In this document: positions 8,167 to 17,210 of the stretch, piece by piece | Layout: every line of letters starts with the position of its first letter | Numbering within the stretch: the first letter of the stretch is position 1 | From: Alistipes sp. | GTDB taxonomy: Bacteria; Bacteroidota; Bacteroidia; Bacteroidales; Rikenellaceae | DNA: 64,000 nucleotides | Reading direction: 5' to 3' | Assembly: GCA_017463615.1 (NCBI GenBank) | Contig: JAFTOU010000016.1 | Coordinates: forward strand, 62,001 to 126,000 | Program-made: the position numbers and the translations under genes | The notes under the pieces: generated by a model | Databases searched by the model: none | What the model was told of the DNA's origin: nothing | Seen by the model: only the letters and a program-made list of their open reading frames with translations

Positions 8167-9333
8167 TTACAGTTCAATTCCTAAGTTCAACTTGCCCTCA
8201 ACAGGGTTTGCATATATACCGAGCAATATCTCGCGTGCGGCATCCTTATCCACACCCATAACCTCAAACTGAGCATTTGAGCGAACAAGGTAGATAGCGA
8301 ACTGCTGCTCTGCCTCTGGAGTGTAGTACTTGGCAAAGCGGCGGGTGCCGTGCTTGATATCGTAGGCGATATAGTTTGTATCGTAGAGCTTATAAGCCGA
8401 GACGATGCGGCGGTCAATAACCTCCGCCAGAGCCTTACACTGCTCGGCACGAGGAAGCTCGGCAATCTGCTCCAGCTCCTGGGTGGTAATAGGCTCGCAG
8501 AAGGTCATATTGGTATCGCCCTTATACTGCTTGATACCTGTAAGGATGCTGAGGAAGTCCTCATTCTCCGCCTTCTGATAAGGGGTATCGCTCTGACGAC
8601 GGCAGAGCTCCACAGCCTTAAAGACATCGCAAGGCTCATACTGGTAGCTGATAGCCACCGGAGCGATATGGAGCTGGCTGAAGCTCTCAACGAAGTCTGC
8701 GCCACCGCTAAGGCCGAACATCTTGATAATGCCTGGCTCGGTGATATCTACGCCATCCTTCGTGCGACCATTACGCTGAGCAATCCACACAGAGCGGTGC
8801 GCATCGTTGATTCTGAGGCGGATATACTCCGACAGGTGCTTGGAGTTCTCCAGAAACTCGCGCATGGTAACATCGTCCTTGCGGATGACCTTAATCATAT
8901 AGTTGGCCTTGCAAATCTCAATAATGAGCGGGGTGCGGAGCAGGTTATCGCCCAGAGAGATATCCGTCGTTGGCAGATTGTTCTCAAACAGAGCGTACTG
9001 CATAAGCATCGCATCCAGAGTGATGTCGCGGTGATTTGAGATGAAGAGCCAGCTGTTATCATCGTGCAGATTCTCACAGCCTGAGGTGGTAAACTGACGC
9101 ATAGTGCGGTGGATGATACCTCCGATAGCGGGGTACATAATCTTTCGCTGAATATCGTCAGTTGTGGTGCAGGTTCGTATCAACTTACGCACCTGTTCAA
9201 TGTCCAGATTTGGGAATACAAACTGTGCCGCAGGGATAAGGAGCGGATCAGAGGCAATCTTCTCCACAACCGCAGGAATCTCCTCATCACGATAGGCACG
9301 GATGTCATCAAAAAATGATTGAGTATTTTCCAT
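8167..9333 (-). CDS. 1-acyl-glycerol-3-phosphate acyltransferase-like protein
   Basis: A 388-residue protein with a central PlsC-like acyltransferase domain: WLFISNHRDITLDAMLMQ corresponds to the catalytic His/Asp block and VWIAQRNGRTKDGVD to the phosphate-binding EGxRSRxG-like block. In this protein His and Asp are separated by five residues (HRDITLD) rather than the usual four. The roughly 80-residue N-terminal extension and 120-residue C-terminal part are alpha-helical with no recognised domain. It probably acylates a lipid intermediate at the inner membrane; the acceptor is unknown. It is first in a unit with the small membrane protein at 7726-8163. Confidence 0.8.
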   Translation of the reverse strand: MENTQSFFDDIRAYRDEEIPAVVEKIASDPLLIPAAQFVFPNLDIEQVRKLIRTCTTTDDIQRKIMYPAIGGIIHRTMRQFTTSGCENLHDDNSWLFISNHRDITLDAMLMQYALFENNLPTTDISLGDNLLRTPLIIEICKANYMIKVIRKDDVTMREFLENSKHLSEYIRLRINDAHRSVWIAQRNGRTKDGVDITEPGIIKMFGLSGGADFVESFSQLHIAPVAISYQYEPCDVFKAVELCRRQSDTPYQKAENEDFLSILTGIKQYKGDTNMTFCEPITTQELEQIAELPRAEQCKALAEVIDRRIVSAYKLYDTNYIAYDIKHGTRRFAKYYTPEAEQQFAIYLVRSNAQFEVMGVDKDAAREILLGIYANPVEGKLNLGIEL

Positions 9334-9555
9334 ATTTATTTATCTTTCGGGCAGAGAGCAGGCTGTTTGACGGTACCCACGCCCCACCTATGTGCAATAT
9401 ACAGTGCAAAGGTAACAATTTTTTTGCAAATTGCGCAAATTATCGCAAATATTTCATACCTTTGTCCCTGAAACAGAGATACCCGCGCGTTTTATTAGGG
9501 TGTCTGTATTTTGTAGTGTTATCCTTATATAAACCTATTTATAATATTCACAAAA

Positions 9556-10782
9556 ATGGCTAAAACAGAAAGACTCTTAAAGCGTATGGCAGAGCTTGAG
9601 GAGCAGACTGGTGTAAAGCGCACCATCTTTGCTGCCTGCCCTAACTCTTCGGCTGTAATTCGTGCATCTATCCGCTCAGCAAAGCGTAACAATGCCCCTA
9701 TCTACTTCGCCGCAACCCTCAACCAGATTGACACCGACGGTGGCTACACTGGTATGACTCCTGCAGACTTCGTTAAGGTTTGCCGTATGGAGTGCGAGGC
9801 TATCAACTTCACTGGCGACTGCATCATCGCTGTAGACCACGGTGGCCCATGGCTCAAGGATAAGCAGAATACTGAGCGTTGGGAGACCGAGCGCGCTATG
9901 AACGCCGTTAAGGAGTCTTTTGAGGCAGCTATCGCTGCAGGTTTTGACCTGATTCACGTAGACCCTACCGTTGATATCAATGTCCCTAAGGGCGAGGTTA
10001 TTGACATTCACCTTGTTGTTCGTCGTACTGTAGAGCTTATTGAGCACTGCGAGAAGTTCCGTCGCGCAAACAACTACCCTGAGATCTCTTACGAGGTTGG
10101 TACCGAGGAGGTACACGGTGGTCTGGCAGACGATACTGTATTTGACACCTTCCTCGTAGAGCTTAAGGAGGGTCTTGCAGCCGTAGGCCTTGCAGATGTA
10201 TGGCCTTGCTTTATCGTTGGTAAGGTTGGTACAGACCTCCACACTACCCTCTTTGATGGCGAGGTGGCTAAGAAGCTCACCGCTAAGGTTCGCCCACTGG
10301 GTAGCTACATCAAGGGTCACTACACCGACGGCGTAAGCAACCCACAGGACTACCCTCTCTGCGGTATGGGTGGCGCAAATGTTGGCCCAGAGTTCACTAT
10401 CAGCGAGTACGAGGCTCTTGAGGAGCTGGAGGCTAAGGAGGTTGAGTACTACAACGCAGGTCGCGTGGCTATGCTCTCTCACATCACCGAGGTACTCACC
10501 CGCCTGGTTTACGAGTCTAACCGCTGGAAGAAGTGGTTGCTTGAGTCAGAGAAGGGCGTAGACTTCTACGAGATTGACTCTGAGCGTCGCGCATGGCTTG
10601 TTAAGACCGGCTGCCGCTACATCTGGCAGAAGCCTGAGGCTTTGGTTGCTCGTACAAACCTCTATGAGAACCTCAAGCGCGTAGGTATGGATCCTGAGAA
10701 CATCGTTCTCGACCGCATCGAGCACGATATGGACAAGTACTTCTACGCATTCAACATCGTAGATCTGAACAAGATGCTCTAA
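9556..10782 (+). CDS. GatZ/KbaZ-like tagatose-bisphosphate aldolase subunit
   Basis: This 408-residue protein resembles the GatZ/KbaZ family, long described as the non-catalytic subunit that supports the class II tagatose-bisphosphate aldolase. Recognisable segments are AACPNSSAVIRASIRSAK, IIAVDHGGPWLKD, FDLIHVDPTVD, EVGTEEVHGG, VGKVGTDLHT and HYTDGVSNPQDYP. A catalytic class II aldolase (6123-6947) is nearby but in a separate unit. It has its own leader (a TACCTTTG box near 9459) and a hairpin terminator at 10803-10834, so it is monocistronic. Sugar specificity cannot be read from the sequence. Confidence 0.88.
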   Translation: MAKTERLLKRMAELEEQTGVKRTIFAACPNSSAVIRASIRSAKRNNAPIYFAATLNQIDTDGGYTGMTPADFVKVCRMECEAINFTGDCIIAVDHGGPWLKDKQNTERWETERAMNAVKESFEAAIAAGFDLIHVDPTVDINVPKGEVIDIHLVVRRTVELIEHCEKFRRANNYPEISYEVGTEEVHGGLADDTVFDTFLVELKEGLAAVGLADVWPCFIVGKVGTDLHTTLFDGEVAKKLTAKVRPLGSYIKGHYTDGVSNPQDYPLCGMGGANVGPEFTISEYEALEELEAKEVEYYNAGRVAMLSHITEVLTRLVYESNRWKKWLLESEKGVDFYEIDSERRAWLVKTGCRYIWQKPEALVARTNLYENLKRVGMDPENIVLDRIEHDMDKYFYAFNIVDLNKML

Positions 10783-10802
10783 TAAAGCGCTTATAACACA
10801 AC

Positions 10803-10838
10803 AATAGGGCTGGCTAAATTTAGTCAGCCCTATTTCTT
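10803..10838 (+). terminator. Terminator of the GatZ-like gene
   Basis: Stem AATAGGGCTG (10803-10812) / CAGCCCTATT (10825-10834), extended by CTAA/TTAG inside, is followed by TTCTTT. It is placed 20 bases after the stop. Confidence 0.8.
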
Positions 10839-10841
10839 TAC

Positions 10842-10872
10842 TTGCAAATTAAAAAAGGTTTTCCTAATTTTG
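10842..10872 (+). promoter_or_regulatory. Bacteroidetes-type promoter for the 10896-13683 operon
   Basis: TTG (10842-10844), a 20-base spacer and TAATTTTG (10865-10872) match the TTTG/TAnnTTTG promoter consensus. The position is 24 bases before the chosen start codon. Confidence 0.65.
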
Positions 10873-10895
10873 CACTATATAATGCTAATACGACT

Positions 10896-11582
10896 ATGGC
10901 TACACAGACACTAAGAGAGAAAATTTTAGGAACAATAGTGGAGAAGTCAATGCTCAAGCAGAGGGTATTTGACAACACATTTGCGGTGTTTAACCTGCTC
11001 AAGGATACGCTATTTGAGATGGCGTCCGAGATGGAGGATTCGTTGGAGGGCAAGGTAGATCGCCGCGTGAGGTTGGAGTATCGCGACCGTGGTAAGCACG
11101 AGGCGCAGCTGCAGATTGCTGCCGACACGCTGATTTTCAAGATGCACACCGACATCTTCCAGTTTGACTCTAACCACATCATCTGGCAGAACAGCTATGT
11201 TCAGCAGGATAGGGCAAACTGCTACTGCGGCATGATTGAGATTTACGACTTCCTCTCCGACTCGTTCAAAGATAAGCGCTCTGCCGACGAGGGTTACCTT
11301 ATCGGTCGCATATTTATCAACCGCGAGCGTATGTTCTTTGTGGAGGGCAAGCGCCAGAATACCATGCGCGCGATGAACTTCGGCAAGGCGGAAATAGACC
11401 GCGAGCAGCTGATAGCCATCATGGAGTCGGCAATCTACTACGCGATAAACTTTGACCTGCTCACCCCTCCATACGAGCAGTGCAAGCGCGTTACGGTAGA
11501 CCAGTTCAACACCAAGTTTGACAGCTCTACCTTCGTTACCGGAAAACGACTTAACTACGAGTTCAATGTGGATGACATTTAA
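10896..11582 (+). CDS. Conserved protein of unknown function
   Basis: A 228-residue soluble protein from MATQTLREKILGTIVEKSML. Features are an N-terminal helical part (FAVFNLLKDTLFEMASEMEDSLEG), a middle mixed region (NHIIWQNSYVQQDRANCYCGMIEIYDFL) and IFINRERMFFVEGKRQNTMRAMNFGK. I do not recognise the family. An in-frame ATG at 10842 was rejected because it overlaps the promoter and adds no conserved-looking sequence. It overlaps the following peptidase gene by 11 bases, so the two are coupled. Confidence 0.75.
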   Translation: MATQTLREKILGTIVEKSMLKQRVFDNTFAVFNLLKDTLFEMASEMEDSLEGKVDRRVRLEYRDRGKHEAQLQIAADTLIFKMHTDIFQFDSNHIIWQNSYVQQDRANCYCGMIEIYDFLSDSFKDKRSADEGYLIGRIFINRERMFFVEGKRQNTMRAMNFGKAEIDREQLIAIMESAIYYAINFDLLTPPYEQCKRVTVDQFNTKFDSSTFVTGKRLNYEFNVDDI

Positions 11583-13683
11583 GCGACTGACGGTGATGAT
11601 TGCAACAATCATCACCGCTGCATTTACAACCCAGGCGCGTTATACAGATATTCTGAAGATTCGTCAGGCGAATAGTGGTATTGGTGCGTTGCGCAGCATG
11701 CGTGATGGCGAGCACTTTACGACGCTCAGTGGCAAGCACCTTCTGCGCAGTGCATACAGCGACACCAAGAGTCAGGATACACTCTTTGTCGCTCCATTTG
11801 CCGTTGCGGGCTATACCCTATCGGCAGACGAGCAGATGGTACTCTTTCCCGAGGCGGCGAGCGTGGAGGCTATATACCGCCACTCCTTTACTGCCTCTTA
11901 TGCCCTTATGCGTGGTGCAACGGAGTTGGCTCGCTTTGAGGCGGTGCGCGATGTAACCTTCTCGCCCGACAACAGCCACATAGCCTACTGCAAGCAGAAC
12001 AACCTATACCTTTATAATATAGCGACCAAGGCGACCACTGCAGTAACTACCGACGGCAAGTGGAACAGCATAATCAACGGCACCTCGGACTGGGTCTATG
12101 AGGAGGAGTATGGCTTCACGCAGGCGTATGCCTTCTCTACAGATGGCAGCAAGATTGCCTACCTGCGCTTTGACGAGAGCGCCGTGCCGACATTTGAGAT
12201 GATGCGCTACGACGACAAGCTCTACAACCACGCCTACTCGTTCAAGTACCCAAAGGCGGGCGATTGCAACTCTACTGTAGAGCTCTACCTCTACGACATC
12301 GCCACAGCAAAAAGCAGCAAGGTGGATGTGGGCAGCAATAGCGACCAATATATCTTCAATGTAAGCTGGACCCCGGGTGGCGAGCTCTACTTCTACCGCG
12401 TAAACCGTCTGCAAAACCTCTTTGAGGTGGTACTGCAGAGGGCAGGTGGTAGTCAGAAGGTTATCTACGCCGAGTCGTCGCCTCGCTATGTGGAGCGTCC
12501 GAGTGGCTCTACGGTGACATTTATTGACGCCGACCGCTTTGTTGTGCGCGAGGAGACCACCACGGGCTGGATGCACCTCTACCTCCACTCTGTGGCTAAG
12601 GGTAGACTCTCGGCGCTGACATCGGGTCGCTGGGAGGTTACATCCCTTGTCGGCTACGACGGCAAGCGTCTCTACTACACCTCTACCGAGCGCTCGCCAC
12701 TGGAGCGCGACCTCTACTCCGTGCGCCTGAATGGCAAGTGCAAGCAGCTGCTCACTACTGAGCGTGGCTATAACACCATTGCCCCATCTGCGGGTATGAA
12801 GTACTACATCCGCACCTTCAGCAACGCCAATACGCCAAATATCATCACCGTACATCGTGCCGACGGCAAGACCATAGATACCCTTGCCGACCGTCGTGAG
12901 GCGGTATCTAAGGCAGGTACGCTTGCCACTAAGCAGTTCCGCCAGTTTGTAACCGAGCGTGGCGATACGCTGAACTACTACATCCAGCTGCCGAAGGACT
13001 TTGATAGTACGAAGCTCTACCCTGTGCTGCTGACGCAGTACTCAGGTCCTGGCTCGCAGTCGGTGGCAAATCGCTGGGGAGCAGACTGGGAGGATGCGCT
13101 GACATCTCGCGGATATATCGTAGCTTGCTGCGATGGTCGCGGCACGGGCTTCCGTGGCGAGGAGTTCAAGAAGTGCACCTACGCCGATTTGGGTCGTCGC
13201 GAGTATGAGGACCAGCTCTCCTTTGCCCGCTACTTGGCTACCAAGCCTTATATCGACCGCCAGCGCATCGGCATATACGGCTGGTCGTACGGAGGTTTTA
13301 TGGCCCTCAACTGCGCCCTGCATGGCGAGGGACTCTTCAAGATGGCTATTGCCGTAGCGCCAGTGACCTCGTGGCGATACTACGACACAATCTACACCGA
13401 GATTTACAACGGACTGCCGCAGGATAATCCTCAGGGCTACGACGACAACTCGCCACTCTCGCACGCCGAGAAGCTCTCGCCTCGCACCCGCCTGATTATC
13501 ATCCACGGCACGGCAGACGATAATGTCCACTTCCAAAATAGCATGGAGATGTGTCGCCGCCTCAACGCCGCAGGTAAACAGTACGATATGATGGTCTACC
13601 CCGACCAAAACCACTCTATGCGACCGTCGGCAACGACCATCGTCCGACAAAAGATGATTGACTACACCGTAGAGAATCTATAA
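11572..13683 (+). CDS. Dipeptidyl-peptidase IV-type serine peptidase (S9B)
   Basis: A 704-residue secreted or periplasmic peptidase. It has a signal-like N-terminus (MTFKRLTVMIATIITAAFTTQA), a DPPIV beta-propeller (DNSHIAYCKQNNLY, DWVYEEEYGF with the double-Glu motif that binds the substrate N-terminus) and a C-terminal alpha/beta hydrolase. The catalytic residues are visible: Ser572 in GWSYGG, Asp649/650 in GTADDNVHF and His681 in DQNHSMR. It removes X-Pro dipeptides. The start at 11572 keeps the signal peptide; a longer frame from 11518 lies wholly inside the previous gene. Confidence 0.95.
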   Translation: MTFKRLTVMIATIITAAFTTQARYTDILKIRQANSGIGALRSMRDGEHFTTLSGKHLLRSAYSDTKSQDTLFVAPFAVAGYTLSADEQMVLFPEAASVEAIYRHSFTASYALMRGATELARFEAVRDVTFSPDNSHIAYCKQNNLYLYNIATKATTAVTTDGKWNSIINGTSDWVYEEEYGFTQAYAFSTDGSKIAYLRFDESAVPTFEMMRYDDKLYNHAYSFKYPKAGDCNSTVELYLYDIATAKSSKVDVGSNSDQYIFNVSWTPGGELYFYRVNRLQNLFEVVLQRAGGSQKVIYAESSPRYVERPSGSTVTFIDADRFVVREETTTGWMHLYLHSVAKGRLSALTSGRWEVTSLVGYDGKRLYYTSTERSPLERDLYSVRLNGKCKQLLTTERGYNTIAPSAGMKYYIRTFSNANTPNIITVHRADGKTIDTLADRREAVSKAGTLATKQFRQFVTERGDTLNYYIQLPKDFDSTKLYPVLLTQYSGPGSQSVANRWGADWEDALTSRGYIVACCDGRGTGFRGEEFKKCTYADLGRREYEDQLSFARYLATKPYIDRQRIGIYGWSYGGFMALNCALHGEGLFKMAIAVAPVTSWRYYDTIYTEIYNGLPQDNPQGYDDNSPLSHAEKLSPRTRLIIIHGTADDNVHFQNSMEMCRRLNAAGKQYDMMVYPDQNHSMRPSATTIVRQKMIDYTVENL

Positions 13684-13688
13684 TATCA

Positions 13689-13718
13689 GAGGCTGTCCCG
13701 CAGGACAGCCTCTTTTTT
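13689..13718 (+). terminator. Terminator of the dipeptidyl-peptidase operon
   Basis: GAGGCTGTCC / GGACAGCCTC forms a 10-bp perfect stem with loop CGCA followed by TTTTTT. Confidence 0.92.
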
Positions 13719-13741
13719 CTCTAATATATCTGATAAATAAA

Positions 13742-13772
13742 TTTGTTTTTTGCCGTTTTTTTACTATATTTG
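13742..13772 (+). promoter_or_regulatory. Promoter of the surface lipoprotein-esterase locus
   Basis: TTTG (13742-13745), a 19-base spacer and TATATTTG (13765-13772) fit the Bacteroidetes consensus. A 60-base leader follows, ending in the 16-base leader motif at 13806-13821 shared with the gene at 57212. Confidence 0.7.
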
Positions 13773-13831
13773 TCTCCGTTTTTGGAAAGAAACATTTTTT
13801 AACACATATTTTTTAACCTAACTACCTTATT

Positions 13832-16800
13832 ATGAGAAAATTTACGTTTTTTCTAATGATGGTGGGTATTGGCATGGTATCTTGTGAGAATCAGGGTACC
13901 ATTGACAACGAGCCGTTATACCCATCACCGGAGGCTGTTGTCGTAGATGACGACGCATGCGGAGCAAACAGCATCACTCTGCTTTTTGACGGAGGTGCTG
14001 CAATTACAGCTGGTGCTGACAGCTTTACCTCTACCCTCACCCCTGAGACGGGTGATGCCATCTCTATCACAAAGAAGGCTAATGAGGATGATGCTTGCAG
14101 TGCTGTATTCAAAAATCTATCTACAGGTGTCTACACAGCCTCTGTGCTTGCCACCTATCCAGACGGAACAGCTACAGAGCCTGTATTTCTGAAGGACTCT
14201 AAGGGCAATGTAGTAAAGCTCAAGGTTGAGGGTGGTTCATTGGCAGTAAAGCTCGCCTATGCAACATCTTCATCACTCGCCTTTACTTGGAGCGTAAGCA
14301 ACTTCGCAGACAAGGCTAAGGATTGGGCTTCAGCTTACAGCTTCGGCATCTATCGCGATGCTGAGTGCCGCGACCTTGTAGTATCTTGGGAGACTGCAGC
14401 AAACAGCTCTATCTGGGATGGCGACCTTGCAGACGGTGCTCCTCAGTTTGAGTTCTCAGGTTTGGAGAGCAACACCTCTTACTGGTTTGTAGTAGAGGAT
14501 TTGAGTAAGAAGTTCACATCTGACCCTATTGAGGGCAAGACCTTAGAGTTTACAATCGTTGAGCCAAGCGCAACTGCTATGGTAGAGGCTGGCGGCATAG
14601 CTCTGGCAGAGGACTTTAGCGAGCTTGTTTGGGGTGCTAACTACCTGCGTGGTTCGGCAGCATACTCGGCAGACGACCGCAACCTTGCAACTGCATTCGA
14701 CAAAGCTGAGGGTGTAAACCCTGTGGGCGGTGGCCAGTGGAAGTGGTACTTGGTAGAGCCATCTGTAGAGATTGGTCTGTTTAGTACTATGAAGCACGCC
14801 GTAGAGAACTCTCGTCTTGCCACTTGGGGTGCTTGCAACGAGGTTAATGGCGATACCACATCCCCTATCTGCGGCAGAGTAGGTCATGTTAAGTTGGGGG
14901 CAAGCAGCAAGACTGCGCTGATGTGCACCCCAGAGCTTGTAAACCTCAAGTCTGTAGCTACTATTGAGGTACAGTTTGACCAGGCGCGTTACGACACCGA
15001 CCCTACTACTGCTGCTGTATTTATCATCAACGACTCTGAGCACGCAGGCAAGGGTGGCGTCTACTCTGTAACCCCTGCAATGGAGAGTCTGACCCCAGCT
15101 GCTGAGTTTACAATCAAGGCTGGTCGTACATTTACAACCGAGAAGATTGTTCTTCAGAATGTACAGCCAGGTGCGCGTATCGGTATCGGTCCTATCCGCA
15201 AGGATGGCTCTACTCCGGGCTCTTCACAGCACCGTATGTATCTGGATAATGTGATTATCAAGGTTGTATCTTATGGTAAGTCTCAGATTGAGCTTGACAA
15301 GCCAGTTATCACCTCTGCCGTATCTACCGTAAACGAGATTATGGTTAAGTGGAACAAGGTGGAGAAGGCTACAGGCTATGTTCTGGAGTACAAGGAGAGC
15401 AGCGCAGACCAGTACACCGCTGTAACCCTTGACAAGGTACTTGAGTACACAATCTCTGGTCTTAAGGAGGCTACTGACTATCAGGTGCGCCTCAAGGCTG
15501 TTGAGAGTAGCTCTGAGAGCGAGTCTGAGTACTCAGATGTTCAGGCTGTAAAGACCCTTGTAAAGGCTTCATTCCCTATGGTAGCTGCAAATGCTGACGA
15601 GTTTATCGCAATTCTGAGCAATGGCGAGGCTCTGCGTTCTGCATCGGCAACTGACGAGATTCAGATTACTGGCGACCTTGACTTTGCGGGCAAGAGTCTG
15701 CCAGAGGCACCTATCTTCCCAGGTGTACTTGTTGGTAATGGCAAGACTATCAGCAACCTTACTGCTGACCACGCCATCTTCGCATCTGTAGGTAGCGTAA
15801 GCGACCTTACTATCGCCGAGAGCTGTACCTTCGCAGCAACTAAGGCTGGCGTTATGGCATCGCTGGCTGGTGAGGCTACAGGCGCTACAATTACAAATGT
15901 TATAAACAAGGCTGCCGTATCTGTTACCCTGGCAGCAGCTGCTGACGCTACAGTTATCGTGGGTGGTATCGTAGGTATCAACAGCGCGAAGATGAGTGGC
16001 TGTATGAACTATGGTGCTGTAAGCTACACCAACGCTGCTGCATCTTATGGTGGTCTGGTGGCTGGTCTGGCTGGCTATAGCGATGGTGGCTTTGACAAGT
16101 GCGAGAACCACGGTAATGTGACCCTCTCAGTACCATATCTCTCTAACTTCGGCGTTGTTAAGAGCATTGACAACCTGCCTATCCACATCGGTGGTCTGGT
16201 GGCTCAGCTCGGCGCAAATGCTCCGATGACAGAGTGTACAAACAACGGTAACATTGACTACGACATCACATCGTTAGAGAAGATTGAGGTTAGCTGCGGC
16301 ACAAACCGTCCTCGTATGGGTGGTATCGTAGGTCTTGCACAGAGCGCCCTGACATCTTGCGTAAACAATGGTAAGATAAATGTTGATGTTCTCACCTCTG
16401 ACCGCTCTGTATTCTCTGGTAAGAACTACCCTATCAATGTTGGTGGTATCTCTGGTGGTGCTCCTGCAGACGCTACTGGTGCTACTGGCGCTGATATTAC
16501 AAGCTGTACTAACAATGGCGAGATTGTATGCGCTACTGACTGCAAGGGCACAGTTCCTACCTGCGGTGGTATTGTAGCATACCCTGGCTATGAGGATAAC
16601 TCTCAGACCAACCTTATCACCCTCTGCGAGAACAATGCTAAGATTACCGCTGCTACATTTACTATCGCTCGCGTAGGTGGTATCGCTGGTGGTACTGGTA
16701 ACATTACCTACTGTAAGAATACTGGCGATATTGACGGCCGCCTCTCTATTGAGGATGGAAATGTCGGTGGTATTGTCGGCTGGTTGTCACACGGTCACAA

Positions 16801-17206
16801 GTTTGAGTACAACGAGTGCTACAGCAAGCTGAGCAACACCCGCGTAGCGGGCACTAAGGGCACCTCTGAGGTTGGTGGTCTTATCGGCGAGCACGGCAAC
16901 TATGACAGCTGCCCTGGCGAGGGTCGTGGTTGTATCGTTAAGTGCGACATCTCTTACGACTACAGCAACGAGAAGTGGTACGGTATGATTCTGGGTTACT
17001 TCTACGGTAGCTCTGCAAAGATTGTCCTTGGTACAGAGGAGGAGCCTATCAAGGTTCTCGGTGGTAGCATGACCTACACTGATGGTACTACTGAGGTTAC
17101 TACTGAGGTTACCGCCGAGAACTATATAGCGTATACTCACGATAAGAACAATGGTGGTAAGTCTGGTAGCAAGGCGTTTACTGTTCATGTACAATTTGGA
17201 AACTAA
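13832..17206 (+). CDS. Large surface lipoprotein with Fn3-like domains and GLUG-type repeats
   Basis: A 1124-residue lipoprotein; the signal ends at Cys18 (GIGMVSC). Domains in order are two Ig/Fn3-like modules (about 35-240), a jelly-roll-like module (about 250-485, containing VEIGLFSTMKHAVENSRLATWG and ALMCTPELVNLKSV), an Fn3 domain (about 490-575, ATGYVLEYKESSADQYTAVTL), then a long region of GLUG-type repeats (GGIVGINS..MSGCMNYGAVSY and similar, about 650-1040), and a C-terminal cap with GTEEEPIKVLGGS. GLUG-repeat proteins form beta-helices on the cell surface and are often adhesins. The jelly-roll module recurs in the protein at 26344 and the repeat/cap region in the one at 57212. It is the first gene of a unit with two esterase-like genes. 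Confidence 0.8.
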   Translation: MRKFTFFLMMVGIGMVSCENQGTIDNEPLYPSPEAVVVDDDACGANSITLLFDGGAAITAGADSFTSTLTPETGDAISITKKANEDDACSAVFKNLSTGVYTASVLATYPDGTATEPVFLKDSKGNVVKLKVEGGSLAVKLAYATSSSLAFTWSVSNFADKAKDWASAYSFGIYRDAECRDLVVSWETAANSSIWDGDLADGAPQFEFSGLESNTSYWFVVEDLSKKFTSDPIEGKTLEFTIVEPSATAMVEAGGIALAEDFSELVWGANYLRGSAAYSADDRNLATAFDKAEGVNPVGGGQWKWYLVEPSVEIGLFSTMKHAVENSRLATWGACNEVNGDTTSPICGRVGHVKLGASSKTALMCTPELVNLKSVATIEVQFDQARYDTDPTTAAVFIINDSEHAGKGGVYSVTPAMESLTPAAEFTIKAGRTFTTEKIVLQNVQPGARIGIGPIRKDGSTPGSSQHRMYLDNVIIKVVSYGKSQIELDKPVITSAVSTVNEIMVKWNKVEKATGYVLEYKESSADQYTAVTLDKVLEYTISGLKEATDYQVRLKAVESSSESESEYSDVQAVKTLVKASFPMVAANADEFIAILSNGEALRSASATDEIQITGDLDFAGKSLPEAPIFPGVLVGNGKTISNLTADHAIFASVGSVSDLTIAESCTFAATKAGVMASLAGEATGATITNVINKAAVSVTLAAAADATVIVGGIVGINSAKMSGCMNYGAVSYTNAAASYGGLVAGLAGYSDGGFDKCENHGNVTLSVPYLSNFGVVKSIDNLPIHIGGLVAQLGANAPMTECTNNGNIDYDITSLEKIEVSCGTNRPRMGGIVGLAQSALTSCVNNGKINVDVLTSDRSVFSGKNYPINVGGISGGAPADATGATGADITSCTNNGEIVCATDCKGTVPTCGGIVAYPGYEDNSQTNLITLCENNAKITAATFTIARVGGIAGGTGNITYCKNTGDIDGRLSIEDGNVGGIVGWLSHGHKFEYNECYSKLSNTRVAGTKGTSEVGGLIGEHGNYDSCPGEGRGCIVKCDISYDYSNEKWYGMILGYFYGSSAKIVLGTEEEPIKVLGGSMTYTDGTTEVTTEVTAENYIAYTHDKNNGGKSGSKAFTVHVQFGN

Positions 17207-17210
17207 AACT

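Noticed and set aside
9676..10482. 268-codon reverse frame opposite the GatZ-like gene
   Set aside because: It is antisense to a well-supported gene and lacks any family feature.
12004..12855. 283-codon reverse frame inside the dipeptidyl-peptidase gene
   Set aside because: It lies wholly opposite a confirmed peptidase; composition is that of a shadow frame.
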